Of a stretch of 64,000 nt of DNA, positions 1-8,313 are shown piece by piece. Every line of letters starts with the position of its first letter. The first letter of the stretch is position 1. The notes below the pieces were generated by a model. It was not told the origin of the DNA. It worked only from the letters and a program-made list of their open reading frames with translations, and did no database searches. This DNA comes from Halopelagius fulvigenes (lineage in GTDB: Archaea > Halobacteriota > Halobacteria > Halobacteriales > Haloferacaceae). The stretch lies in the NCBI RefSeq assembly GCF_042662625.1, contig NZ_JBHSXH010000015.1, forward strand, positions 62,001-126,000. Reading direction: 5' to 3'. The position numbers were made by a program, and so were the translations under genes.

Positions 1-456
1 CTTGGCGCGGCCTCCGGAACGACCGTCTCGCACGTCGCGGACTTCGCCGGGCCGACGTACGCCGTCGAGTTCGCGCCGCGCCCCGTCCGCGACTTGGTCG
101 GCGTCGCCGAGGACCGCGAGAACCTCTTCCCCCTGCTGAAGGACGCGCGGAAGCCCGAGACGTACGCGCACGTCGTTGAGGCGAACGTGGACTGCATTGT
201 CCAAGACGTGGCGACGCGGGGGCAGGCGACCGTCGCCCTCCGGAACAGGCGGTTCCTCGCCGAGGGCGGCCACCTCCTCGCGGCGGTCAAGGCCAGAAGC
301 GAGGACGTCCTCGAAGACCCCGATGACGTGTTCGAACGGGTCACCGACGAACTGCGCGAGGGGTACGAGATTCTGGAGACGGTGCGCCTCGACCGGTACC
401 ACGACGACCACCTCGGCGTCGTCGCGAAACCGCGTTTTGCGGACCGTAGCATGTAA
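1..456 (+). CDS. flpA: Fibrillarin-like rRNA/tRNA 2'-O-methyltransferase, 3' part
   Basis: The gene enters from the left edge in frame 1, so the N-terminus is missing and about 151 residues remain. FlpA is the SAM-dependent methyltransferase of archaeal box C/D RNPs and methylates 2'-OH groups on rRNA and tRNA. The visible part starts inside the SAM-binding Rossmann core (LGAASGTTVSHVAD, the GAASGTT glycine-rich loop). It continues with YAVEFAPRPVRDL, the acidic end of strand 2, and ends with the typical LDRYHDDHLGVVAKP tail. A TTG at 94 is an internal codon, not the start. In haloarchaea flpA normally follows nop5. Identification is firm; only the 5' end is unknown. Confidence 0.93.
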   Translation, partial: LGAASGTTVSHVADFAGPTYAVEFAPRPVRDLVGVAEDRENLFPLLKDARKPETYAHVVEANVDCIVQDVATRGQATVALRNRRFLAEGGHLLAAVKARSEDVLEDPDDVFERVTDELREGYEILETVRLDRYHDDHLGVVAKPRFADRSM

Positions 457-565
457 CGCTGCGACGTCGCCCGCCCGAAGTGAGGTCGGACGGCCGCGCG
501 CGTTCGATCGTCCCCCTCGCCGGGGTCCACGACATATTTAATCGACCGTCTCGAACGACGGAGCG

Positions 566-1642
566 ATGGAGCTAGGGTCCGCGGACGCGTTCGACCGGAT
601 GGGTACGCTCGGCGTCGAAGAGGAGTTCTACATCGTGGACGCCGAGGGCTACCCCACCTCGGGCATCGCGGACTTGATATACGACCACGAACCCTCGGGG
701 ATACTCGAAGGCCGTTTGGACCACGAACTGTTTCAGTTCACCATCGAGACGCAGACGCCCCTCATCGAACACCCCGACGAGGCCGAAGAGAACGTCCGCG
801 CCGTCCGCGAGGCACTCGTCGAACACGCCGCCGAGTACGGCTACCGCATCGCCGGGGCGGGTCTGCACCCCGCCGCGAAGTGGCGGGAACTCGACCACGC
901 GACGAAACCGCGGTACAAGGCGCAACTCGACCGCATCCAGTACCCGCAGCACCGAAACACGACCGCCGGCCTCCACGTCCACGTCGGCGTGGACGACGCG
1001 GACAAGGCGACGTGGGTGGCGAACGAACTCCGGTGGTACCTCCCGCCGGTGTTGGCCCTCTCCGTGAACTCGCCGTTCTGGAACGGGTTCGACACCGGCC
1101 TCTCGTCGGCCCGCGCGAAGGTGTTCGAGAACCTCCCGAACACGGGCATGCCGACGCACTTCGAGGACTTCGAGGCGTACCGGCGGTTCGAACGCCGGAT
1201 GGTCGAGTCGGGGTCGATAAACGACCGCGGCGAACTGTGGTACGACGTGCGCCCCCACACGGGCCACGGCACCGTCGAGGTCCGGACCCCCGACGGGCAG
1301 GCGGACCCCGAAATCACGATGGCGTTCGTCGAGTACGTCCACGCACTCGTCCTCGATTTGGCGGACCGCTACGAGGACGGCGAGTCGGGCGCGGACGTCC
1401 GCCGGGAACTCCTCGACGAGAACAAGTGGCGCGCGATGCGCTACGGCCACGACGCGGAGTTCATCACCCGAGACGGCGAAGGGACCGTCTCCCTCGAATC
1501 GTTCATCGCCGAGGAGTGCGACAGACTCGGCGTCACCGGCCTCCGCGAGGTGTACGGTCGAGAAAGCGGCGCGGAGAGACAGCGACGAATCCACGAGTCG
1601 GAGGGGTTGGACGCCCTCTGTCTCGACCTATGTCTCGACTGA
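566..1642 (+). CDS. gshA: Glutamate-cysteine ligase (gamma-glutamylcysteine synthetase)
   Basis: The protein has 358 residues and belongs to the carboxylate-amine ligase/GCS2 family. It joins L-glutamate and L-cysteine with ATP. Haloarchaea use gamma-glutamylcysteine instead of glutathione as their main low-molecular-weight thiol. The family signature LGVEEEF is at residues 15-21, and further motifs are visible (HRNTTAGLHVHVGV; YDVRPHTGHGTVEVRTPDGQ). A TATA-like CATATTTAAT at 532-541 places the transcript start close to the ATG at 566, so this start is preferred. It follows flpA on the same strand after a 109-nt gap with its own promoter. Confidence 0.92.
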   Translation: MELGSADAFDRMGTLGVEEEFYIVDAEGYPTSGIADLIYDHEPSGILEGRLDHELFQFTIETQTPLIEHPDEAEENVRAVREALVEHAAEYGYRIAGAGLHPAAKWRELDHATKPRYKAQLDRIQYPQHRNTTAGLHVHVGVDDADKATWVANELRWYLPPVLALSVNSPFWNGFDTGLSSARAKVFENLPNTGMPTHFEDFEAYRRFERRMVESGSINDRGELWYDVRPHTGHGTVEVRTPDGQADPEITMAFVEYVHALVLDLADRYEDGESGADVRRELLDENKWRAMRYGHDAEFITRDGEGTVSLESFIAEECDRLGVTGLREVYGRESGAERQRRIHESEGLDALCLDLCLD

Positions 1643-1693
1643 CGCCACGGAAAACTTTTCAAGGTCCGGTTTTGTCCCTGTTGATAGAACAGT

Positions 1694-2278
1694 ATGTCTG
1701 CGGACGATATCGACGACGACGCCACGGATGCGGGGACTGCCGACATTGACGAGGCGCAGAGCGTCTCGTCAGACAACCAGAACGCTTCGCGTTCTGATGA
1801 CACCGACGAGGTAGCCGCCGCCGAATCGACCACGGAACGCTCGCCGCGAACGCGTCTCGAAGCGGAGGCCGACCGCGCCGTAGAGGAGTTCGACGAGGGA
1901 ATCGTCGACCTCTTGGCGTGGCTTCTCGACACGGAGACGCGCGCTCGAATCTACGTGTTCCTCCGACAGCACCCTCACTCGACCAGCGAGGAAGTCGCCG
2001 ACGGGACGGGACTGTACCCGAGCACGGTGCGCGAGGCGTTGGCGGAACTCCACGAGGAGGAGACGGTCGTCCGCCGGAAGCGGCAGAACTCCGGCGCGGG
2101 CAACAACCCCTACGAGTACACGGCCATCCCGCCGAGCGAACTCGTCCACGGGGTCGTCGGGCAGGTGCAGTCGCAGTTGAACACGGTGTTCAACCTCGAC
2201 CGGCGTCTCGGCGGCGCGGACGCCGCCGGCGACGCGGAACCGGTCACCATCACCGTCGAGCAAGCGACCGAGGAGTGA
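1694..2278 (+). CDS. Winged-helix transcriptional regulator
   Basis: The product is 194 residues long. An acidic, low-complexity N-terminus (residues 1-60) precedes a winged-helix DNA-binding domain at about 75-150 (LLDTETRARIYVFLRQHP, then TSEEVADGTGLYPSTVREAL as the helix-turn-helix, then a wing with VRRKRQN). The C-terminus (VHGVVGQVQSQLNTVFNLDRRL) may be a dimerisation helix. No ligand domain is seen, so the target is unknown. It is probably a chromosomal ArsR/TrmB-like regulator; proximity to coaD does not prove a link. Residues 19-36 are encoded by a tandem-hairpin mini-element (see 1748-1801), which probably lengthened the disordered N-terminus. Confidence 0.75.
   Translation: MSADDIDDDATDAGTADIDEAQSVSSDNQNASRSDDTDEVAAAESTTERSPRTRLEAEADRAVEEFDEGIVDLLAWLLDTETRARIYVFLRQHPHSTSEEVADGTGLYPSTVREALAELHEEETVVRRKRQNSGAGNNPYEYTAIPPSELVHGVVGQVQSQLNTVFNLDRRLGGADAAGDAEPVTITVEQATEE
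1748..1801 (+). repeat. Tandem-hairpin mini-element, copy A (inside coding sequence)
   Basis: There are two adjacent hairpins with 3-nt loops. Hairpin 1 has arms 1748-1757 (GACGAGGCGC) and 1761-1770 (GCGTCTCGTC) around AGA, 10 pairs including one G-T. Hairpin 2 has arms 1778-1785 (CAGAACGC) and 1789-1796 (GCGTTCTG) around TTC, 8 pairs. Between them lies AGACAAC and after them ATGAC. This matches the layout of copies at 26329-26371 and 35396-35438 (stem 1, AG, short spacer, ACC, stem 2, TGAC). The 54 nt keep the reading frame of the regulator. Confidence 0.55.
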
Positions 2279-2364
2279 CCGGTTCGCCGCCGAGGCTGCC
2301 GACGCGGCGCGGTCTCTCTCTTCCGAGCCGACCTGTTTAAGTCGCGGCGGGCCGACGCCCGGAT

Positions 2365-2889
2365 ATGAACGTCGCGCTGGGGGGGACCTTCGACCCGGTC
2401 CACGACGGCCACGTCGCACTCTTCGAGCGGGCTTTCGAACTCGGCGACGTGACCGTCGGTCTCACGAGCGACGAACTCGCGCCCGAGACCCGCCACGTGG
2501 ACCGCTACGTCCGGTCGTTCGAGGAGCGACGCCGCCGCCTGGTCGAGGAACTCGAACCCCTCGCGGAGGAGCACGACCGCTCCTTCGAGGTTCGAGAACT
2601 CACCGAACCCACCGGCATCGCCACCGAACCGCAGTTCGACGCCCTCATCGTCTCCCCGGAGACGACCGACGGCGCGGAGCGAGTCAACGAGATTCGAAAG
2701 GAGCGCGGTCTGGACCCCCTCGACGTGGAGGTGGTGGACCACGTCGTCGCCGAGGACGGCGAGCGCATCTCCTCGACGCGGATCGTCCAAGGCGAAATCG
2801 ACCGCCACGGGAACGTGACGCCCGAACGCGAGGGGCGCGACGCGATGGAACCGGTAGACGACGACGGTGACGGCGACGCGGACTCCTAA
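2365..2889 (+). CDS. coaD: Phosphopantetheine adenylyltransferase (archaeal type)
   Basis: The product has 174 residues. It transfers AMP from ATP to 4'-phosphopantetheine, the penultimate step of coenzyme A synthesis. The nucleotidyltransferase motif GGTFDPVHDGH is at residues 6-16, close to the N-terminus as usual; the second signature is the ISSTRI segment near residue 136. The archaeal enzyme is related to eukaryotic CoaD rather than bacterial CoaD. The ATG at 2365 lies 27 nt after a TATA-like TGTTTAAG, which supports a leaderless start. The last ~25 residues are an acidic tail (VDDDGDGDADS). The gene ends 1 nt before the convergent TFB-like gene. Confidence 0.92.
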   Translation: MNVALGGTFDPVHDGHVALFERAFELGDVTVGLTSDELAPETRHVDRYVRSFEERRRRLVEELEPLAEEHDRSFEVRELTEPTGIATEPQFDALIVSPETTDGAERVNEIRKERGLDPLDVEVVDHVVAEDGERISSTRIVQGEIDRHGNVTPEREGRDAMEPVDDDGDGDADS

Positions 2890-2890
2890 T

Positions 2891-3226
2891 TCACCACGAC
2901 GGCGGGCGGAACCCGGCGTCTTCGAGGATGTCTTTCCACCGCTGTTGGATGCTCAGCCGAGTGACGTCGGCGGCGTCCGCGACGTCCGTCTGTGAGCGTT
3001 CTTCGCCCGCGATGAGAGCCCCGGCGTAGAGGCTGGCGGCGGCGATGGCCTTCTTCGATCGGTCGGACGCCGGTATCTGCGAGAGGAACATATCCGATGC
3101 GTAGGACCGCGCTTCGGAGCCGAGTTCGAGTCTGTCCGCCGCCGTTTCGATGTGCGTCAGCCACTCCTCGTTCTCGACTCGGTCCCTGGCGCTGTACATG
3201 CCAGTTCGTTGCGCGCCATCGTACAT
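2891..3226 (-). CDS. Short TFB-like protein (single cyclin-fold domain)
   Basis: The product is 111 residues, about one third of a full transcription factor B. It aligns by eye with one TFB cyclin repeat: IETAADRLELGSEARSYASDMFLSQ, then SKKAIAAASLYAGALIAGEERSQTDVADAADVTRLSIQQRWKDIL, which has the TFB pattern of an alanine-rich helix and a DVADAADVT helix-turn-helix. There is no N-terminal zinc ribbon and no second repeat. It may modulate promoter recognition or act as a stand-alone regulator; this is inference. A second in-frame ATG lies at 3196. It is convergent with coaD and divergent from tRNA-Leu. Confidence 0.8.
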   Translation of the reverse strand: MYDGAQRTGMYSARDRVENEEWLTHIETAADRLELGSEARSYASDMFLSQIPASDRSKKAIAAASLYAGALIAGEERSQTDVADAADVTRLSIQQRWKDILEDAGFRPPSW

Positions 3227-3282
3227 GAACCCTCCGCGCGGAACGACAGTTTGATTGTCTCGATGGGGCTAGCAGGGAGTGC

Positions 3283-3367
3283 GCGCGGGTAGCCAAGCCT
3301 GGCCAACGGCGCAGCGCTTAGGACGCTGTCCCATAGGGGTCCGCCGGTTCGAATCCGGTCCCGCGCA
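3283..3367 (+). tRNA. tRNA-Leu (anticodon UAG)
   Basis: An 85-nt class II tRNA can be folded by hand. The acceptor arm is GCGCGGG (3283-3289) with CCCGCGC (3360-3366) and discriminator A at 3367. The anticodon stem CAGCG/CGCTG encloses loop CTTAGGA, giving anticodon TAG (Leu, codon CUA). A long variable arm (TCCCATAGGGGT) is typical of tRNA-Leu, and the T arm is GCCGG-TTCGAAT-CCGGT. CCA is not encoded and no intron is seen. The 3' end serves as the integration site of the adjacent island. Confidence 0.95.
3348..3363 (+). repeat. Attachment-site repeat, tRNA copy (att, left)
   Basis: These 16 bases of the T arm and acceptor arm recur exactly at 11461-11476, and 15 bases (3346-3360) recur at 11766-11780. 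T-arm sequences are the usual crossover sites of tRNA-targeting integrases. Confidence 0.8.
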
Positions 3368-3368
3368 T

Positions 3369-3385
3369 ACGCGGCTCCGCCGCGT
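3369..3385 (+). terminator. Hairpin directly downstream of tRNA-Leu
   Basis: Seven perfect pairs (ACGCGGC / GCCGCGT) flank loop TCC two bases after the tRNA, followed 10 bases later by a TTTT run. It could act in 3' processing or termination of the tRNA transcript. The 11-mer CGGCTCCGCCG recurs at 11794-11804, behind the other tRNA-derived repeat. Confidence 0.4.
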
Positions 3386-3417
3386 CTTGCGATTTTCACT
3401 TCGGCAGGAGACCCACA

Positions 3418-4278
3418 ATGGAAGACCTGCCAATCACGCTCTCGCGCTGTAACGTTTTCACCAACAGGAAGTTGGACATCGAACGCCCCATCCCCGTAGT
3501 GCCGAAATCGCACGACCGGGCGCTGAACGAGAAGCAACTTGTAGACTACAAAGACAGGAGAGTCCGGTTCCTGTCATGGCTGTTGAAGGTTGGGAAGACC
3601 CCCGAGAAGGCCGAAGGGTACTCTCCGTACACCGTTTACTCCACGGCGTACCGAACTGCGCGCTTCGACCTGTGGCTATGGGAGCAGAAGAACGAGTACA
3701 GATACCCGCCTCAATCCGATGACGCCGCCGCCTACATGGACTGGTTGGCGTTCTCCGACAAGAGTCAGGTGATGAAGGGTAAGGCGCAGGAAGGACTCCA
3801 GCACCTCTCGAAGTGGCTCCACCACGAGTACGGGTACGACGAGTGGGAGTTCGAGTACTCGTTCGACGGGTCCGGCGGCAACCACCAGCCACAGGACTTC
3901 CTCACACGCGAAGAACGCCGCGCTATCCGGCAGGCGGCCCTCAACGAGGGAAACATCCCTGCTTACGATTCCCTCTCCGCAGAGGAGTGCAACAGGTGGA
4001 AACTCTACATCTCGAACGCACTCGGTAAGCCCTACGACGAGGTGACACGCGATGACTGGGGCGAGGTGAACGGCTGGGAAATCACGTCCCTCGTCTGGAC
4101 CAGCCTTGATGCCGGTCTTCGGCCCAACGAGGTTCGCAACGCTCGGACGGAGTGGGTAGATACGAAGAACGGGATTCTCCGTATCCCGAAAGACGAGTCC
4201 TCGAAGAACGAGGGCAACTGGACCGTCAGCCTCACGGAGCGAACTGCAACTGCGCTATCTCGGCTACTTTTATCATAG
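3418..4278 (+). pseudogene. Truncated tyrosine recombinase (island integrase remnant)
   Basis: Some 286 residues are left of a site-specific integrase. The N-terminal part includes a SAM-like core-binding domain (about 40-160). The start of the catalytic domain contains the first conserved arginine, R235, in DAGLRPNEVRNAR, followed by the strand region with SSKNEGNW. The frame stops at 4278 after LTERTATALSRLLLS, before the HxxR box and the nucleophilic tyrosine, so the protein cannot cleave DNA. Position and orientation directly behind tRNA-Leu mark it as the integrase that targeted this site. The lost 3' end has been replaced by the promoter (CTTTTATCA at 4266-4274) and start of the restriction-modification gene. 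Confidence 0.8.
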
Positions 4279-4299
4279 CCTATTGAGTTGAGGCCGTTA

Positions 4300-7200
4300 A
4301 TGGCAGACGCCTCGGCTCTACATAACTCGCTCCAAGCTATCGCCGGACAGGTCAATGGCGACATGAGCGAGCGTGACGTTGAAAATCTATTCTTAGAACA
4401 CGAGTTCTATGACGCACTTGACTATGAGGGAACCGGGACAGACATTCGTAGCGAGTTCACGCTTCCGGACGACAGGCGGCCCGATTACATCACTCTCGAT
4501 TCAAGCGAGGCGGTTACAGCAGTCTACGAGTTCAAGACAACCGGTCGTGACCTGCCGCCTCACGAGTCGCAACTGTTCCACTATATGGACTACCTCCGCG
4601 CCGAGTTCGGCGTGTTGACCAACGGAGAACAATTGAGGCTCTATCGTCGTGGAGAATCTTCTCCTATCCTGATTATCCCCCTCGACTCGGCAACCGAAAG
4701 CGACGCTCGTGACCTCGTCAGTTCGCTCCGAAAACGGAACTTCGACCTCACGAACCCGGACCACGTGAACCGATTTCTGTCTAACCTCGACCCCATCCCA
4801 TTAGACGAGCAAGCCGAACTCGGACAGGCTCACTTCTTTGACACCTTCCGACTCGAAGAAGACAGCCCCTTCGCGGACCTCGTCACGGGAATGATGGACC
4901 TTCTCTATGAACTCCGTGACGAAGAGGAAGAGAAGTTCGTGAAGGGGGCGTACGACTTTTGGGAAGCAACTTACGCAAGCGAACCAGACGAAGTCCCCGA
5001 CTCTTGGGACCCGTTCATCGACGGAAAGCAATCACTGCGTGATTTCATGTTCTGCTTGGAGAGCGCTCACGCCATGCTCGCGCGGTTGCTTCTGACGAAG
5101 GCGACCGAGGACCACGAATTCTTCGAAGGAACCGGGTACAATGGGATGGAGGACTATTTCCATGGACTTCAGGGCTTTAGTGACTCTATCAACCTTGACG
5201 CTTTCCCGGTCGCAGCGGATAACCTCATTGACGATATGCAGGAACAGTTAGTCGAAGGTCTGTTCCAAGACGACATTTTTGTCTGGTGGACCGACGGGTA
5301 CGTGGAACAACTTTCCCGACAACACGCGACTGGCGCGAATCAGTTCGCTGCTGTCGCAGAGGGTACAGGCAGTGTTGAACGGATTAGTGCGGCTACCCGA
5401 GACCGGTTCAGTCGAGCTGTTGCAGAGGTGTTTTTCAATATCCTTCGGTTCGATTTTTCTAACGTCGAAGGCGACCTGCTTGGGGACCTTTACCAACGGT
5501 ACTTCGACCCGGAGACGCGAAAGGCACTCGGAGAGTTCTACACACCGCAACCAGTCATCGACTACATCATGGATGGCGTCGGCTACGAGCGCGGTGTCTC
5601 TAACAAGCGACTCATTGACCCTGCTTGTGGGTCAGGGACGTTCCTCGTGGAGGCTGTAGAGCGGTATATTGAGGACATATATCGCTACGAAGAGAATCCT
5701 GATTGGGAGGAGCGTCTCCGTGACCTCTGTACCCGTCCTCGTATCGTCGGCCTCGACATCCATCCGTTCGCCGTCCTCATGGCACAGATTCGCTTCGTCG
5801 TCGCAGTGTTACCCGCCTACCGAGAAGCGAAACGAAGTAATCCCAATTTCACCCTGCGTCGGCTGCCCATCTACCGAACTGATTCGCTCCGAAACGAGCG
5901 GAAACTCTCCGGGGTGAACTTGGGGACCGGAGACGCCGAGAGTTGGCAGTCGCCGCTCGATGCGTGGGATGAAGACGAGAAGGAGGTCATGGTCCCCGTT
6001 CCGCTCCCGGTCGAAGTGGACGAGGAAGACGGGATAGAAACCGAGGCTGGATTCCTCGTCCGTCGAGTCCGTATGCCGCTCTACACGACGATTCGAGCGG
6101 AGACGGATGTACAGAACTTCGGGGAGTATTTCGCGGCCCTGCAAGGTGTATTGGACACCGTCAAAGACCACATGGCAGAGTTCGACGATACCGCTGATTG
6201 GGATTGGACATACAGCGGTGGACTTGAATCCCGCATCAACCGGTACACTTCTCAAGAGTACGACGGCTTAGAGGACTTCTTCGAGGAGTACGTGAACGAT
6301 ATGCTGGAGAACGTTCGCTACCTCAAAGAAGAACACAACGACGGTCGGCTGTTCAAGATGTTCGAGGACACGGTCTTGGCCTTGGTCGTCAAGAACTACA
6401 TGGAGTACGACTACGTGGTCGGAAATCCACCGTATGTCCGAATCCAAAACCTGCCGGACAAGCAGAAGGAGATGATGAGTCGCCTATACGACGCGACAAC
6501 CGGGAACTACGACATCTACTGTCCCTTCTACGAGCGCGGCCTCGACTGGCTAAGAGCGGACACGGGGAAACTCGGATTCATTACCCCAAATCAGTTCATG
6601 GTCACGGATTACGGCGAGGGTCTGCGGAAGGTCCTGCTCGAAGACAGCCGTATTCAGGAACTCTACGACTTCCGTGACTCTGGAGTGTTCGAGGACGCGA
6701 CCAACTACCCCGCCATCGTAATCCTTGAGGATGAATCCGATGAGGCCGCCCGCCAAGAGAACCAGATTCGGTGTGTCCGTGTAAAGGCGAACACGGACGA
6801 GGAGAATGACCGGGAAGTAGACGAGGCCGTCATTGAGTCGGTACGCGAGCATCGGGGTGAGTCGGGATACAGTGACGAGTTCATTGACGTGTTCGACTTC
6901 CCGCAAAGGAAACTCTCGGAGGAAGGATATTGGCCGTTTATGCCTCCCGAGGAGTTGCAAGTATTCGAGAAATTGGAGTCCCGTAGCACCGACAACTTCG
7001 GAGAAATCACCGACGCAATCTTCGCAGGAACACAAACAAGTGCAAACAAGGTTTATTTGGTCAAACCGGTCAATGCTGACCGTATTGAGCCGGATGATGG
7101 TGGAGACACTGTCAGGGTCGTTCCCACAGGCGAAAATCAAGAATACGAAATTGAGACAGACCTGCTGTGTCCGTGGTTAAAGGGTAAAGACGTTGAGCGG

Positions 7201-8211
7201 TGGCGGGGAGAGTGGTCAGGCCTTCATGTTATTCTCCCCCACTATGTCGAAGGAGAGGGAGATGAAGCGACCACAAAGGCATACGATGCCGAGTATCTAC
7301 AACAAGAACTTCCGCTGACGTGGCAGTATTTTGAGGCTCACCGAGGAAAGTTAGAAAGCCGTGAGAGTGGCCGGATGGACAGTCGAGAAGACTGGTATGC
7401 CTTCATCTACCCAAAGAGTCACGAACGGTTCGAGAAGCCGAAAATAATCGGCGCTCATATCTCGAAAAACTCGCGGTTTATGATAGATAGCGATGGGATG
7501 TGGTACTTCAAAACTGCCTACGGTATTGAGTTGGACAAGCCGTACCGTGACCTCACCGAGGAGATGGCTTGCCAACTGAACTCGAAGGCTATCGACTTCT
7601 ATTTCAAACACATCACGACGGTCAAGATGGGTGGCTACTACGAGTACCGGTCCCAATACGTCGAGAAACTTCCCTGCGTCACTGACGACACTGCTGGCGT
7701 CTTCGGATTGATGCGCGAGAAGGCCGAGAAAATAGTCGAAACTATCGACCTCGACAGCAAGACCAATCGCTTCCCCGAGGCGTACCTTGGCGAGTATGAC
7801 GGAGAACTCGATTACATCAACTACGAGTGGCAGACTCGCCGGTATCCGGTGAACGCCGACGTGCAGGGTGATGTAGAGGGGGACTTCACGGTGCAAGCCG
7901 GACGGTCCGACACCATTAGCCACCCTGCGATGTATTCCGATGACCGCGAGGCCCGGAAGATGCGAGCGGAGTACGTTCACGCCGCCGTGAACGGTCGGAA
8001 CGTCAAGAGTGGTGAGGAGACGACTATTCCAATCCCACAGAGCGACAACGGCGTAGAGGAACTACTGACTCGACTGGAAGACGACCGGGTGGAGGTTGAA
8101 CAGACGGACATTGACGAACTTGAAGCAGAGATTGATGATGCAGTATACCAGTTATTCGACCTCACGGATAACGAGCGCCAAGTCGTAGAGGACTACCTGG
8201 AAGTATTCTAA
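4300..8211 (+). CDS. Type IIG-like restriction-modification enzyme (nuclease, N6-adenine methylase and specificity in one chain)
   Basis: The product has 1,303 residues. An N-terminal PD-(D/E)xK nuclease is visible as P61-D62 and E77-F-K79 (RPDYITLD, then VYEFKTT). A helical connector follows, then a gamma-class adenine methyltransferase: motif I DPACGSGTF at D440 and catalytic motif IV NPPYV at N709. The C-terminal ~350 residues (WLKGKDVERWRGEW; KTAYGIELDKPYRDL; MGGYYEYRSQYVEKLP) resemble a TaqI/Eco57I-type target-recognition domain. Such proteins cut near, and methylate, a non-palindromic site. The ATG at 4300 is chosen because a TATA-like CTTTTATCA lies about 27 nt upstream; an in-frame TTG at 4288 is less likely. 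A phage-defence role is inferred from the family and island context. Confidence 0.9.
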   Translation: MADASALHNSLQAIAGQVNGDMSERDVENLFLEHEFYDALDYEGTGTDIRSEFTLPDDRRPDYITLDSSEAVTAVYEFKTTGRDLPPHESQLFHYMDYLRAEFGVLTNGEQLRLYRRGESSPILIIPLDSATESDARDLVSSLRKRNFDLTNPDHVNRFLSNLDPIPLDEQAELGQAHFFDTFRLEEDSPFADLVTGMMDLLYELRDEEEEKFVKGAYDFWEATYASEPDEVPDSWDPFIDGKQSLRDFMFCLESAHAMLARLLLTKATEDHEFFEGTGYNGMEDYFHGLQGFSDSINLDAFPVAADNLIDDMQEQLVEGLFQDDIFVWWTDGYVEQLSRQHATGANQFAAVAEGTGSVERISAATRDRFSRAVAEVFFNILRFDFSNVEGDLLGDLYQRYFDPETRKALGEFYTPQPVIDYIMDGVGYERGVSNKRLIDPACGSGTFLVEAVERYIEDIYRYEENPDWEERLRDLCTRPRIVGLDIHPFAVLMAQIRFVVAVLPAYREAKRSNPNFTLRRLPIYRTDSLRNERKLSGVNLGTGDAESWQSPLDAWDEDEKEVMVPVPLPVEVDEEDGIETEAGFLVRRVRMPLYTTIRAETDVQNFGEYFAALQGVLDTVKDHMAEFDDTADWDWTYSGGLESRINRYTSQEYDGLEDFFEEYVNDMLENVRYLKEEHNDGRLFKMFEDTVLALVVKNYMEYDYVVGNPPYVRIQNLPDKQKEMMSRLYDATTGNYDIYCPFYERGLDWLRADTGKLGFITPNQFMVTDYGEGLRKVLLEDSRIQELYDFRDSGVFEDATNYPAIVILEDESDEAARQENQIRCVRVKANTDEENDREVDEAVIESVREHRGESGYSDEFIDVFDFPQRKLSEEGYWPFMPPEELQVFEKLESRSTDNFGEITDAIFAGTQTSANKVYLVKPVNADRIEPDDGGDTVRVVPTGENQEYEIETDLLCPWLKGKDVERWRGEWSGLHVILPHYVEGEGDEATTKAYDAEYLQQELPLTWQYFEAHRGKLESRESGRMDSREDWYAFIYPKSHERFEKPKIIGAHISKNSRFMIDSDGMWYFKTAYGIELDKPYRDLTEEMACQLNSKAIDFYFKHITTVKMGGYYEYRSQYVEKLPCVTDDTAGVFGLMREKAEKIVETIDLDSKTNRFPEAYLGEYDGELDYINYEWQTRRYPVNADVQGDVEGDFTVQAGRSDTISHPAMYSDDREARKMRAEYVHAAVNGRNVKSGEETTIPIPQSDNGVEELLTRLEDDRVEVEQTDIDELEAEIDDAVYQLFDLTDNERQVVEDYLEVF

Positions 8212-8313
8212 TTCTGCTTGTTTGTATATTCGATTATCGCGCTGGGTTCAGCAGTCCGTTGAAGGGGGTCAAAATACAGGATTCCCAACCCAATAATGTG
8301 AGCCGACTCTACC

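Noticed and set aside
572..1594. Long open frame antisense to gshA
   Set aside because: High GC removes stop codons from antisense frames. The product is Arg/Val-rich with no family features, while the sense frame is an unmistakable GshA.
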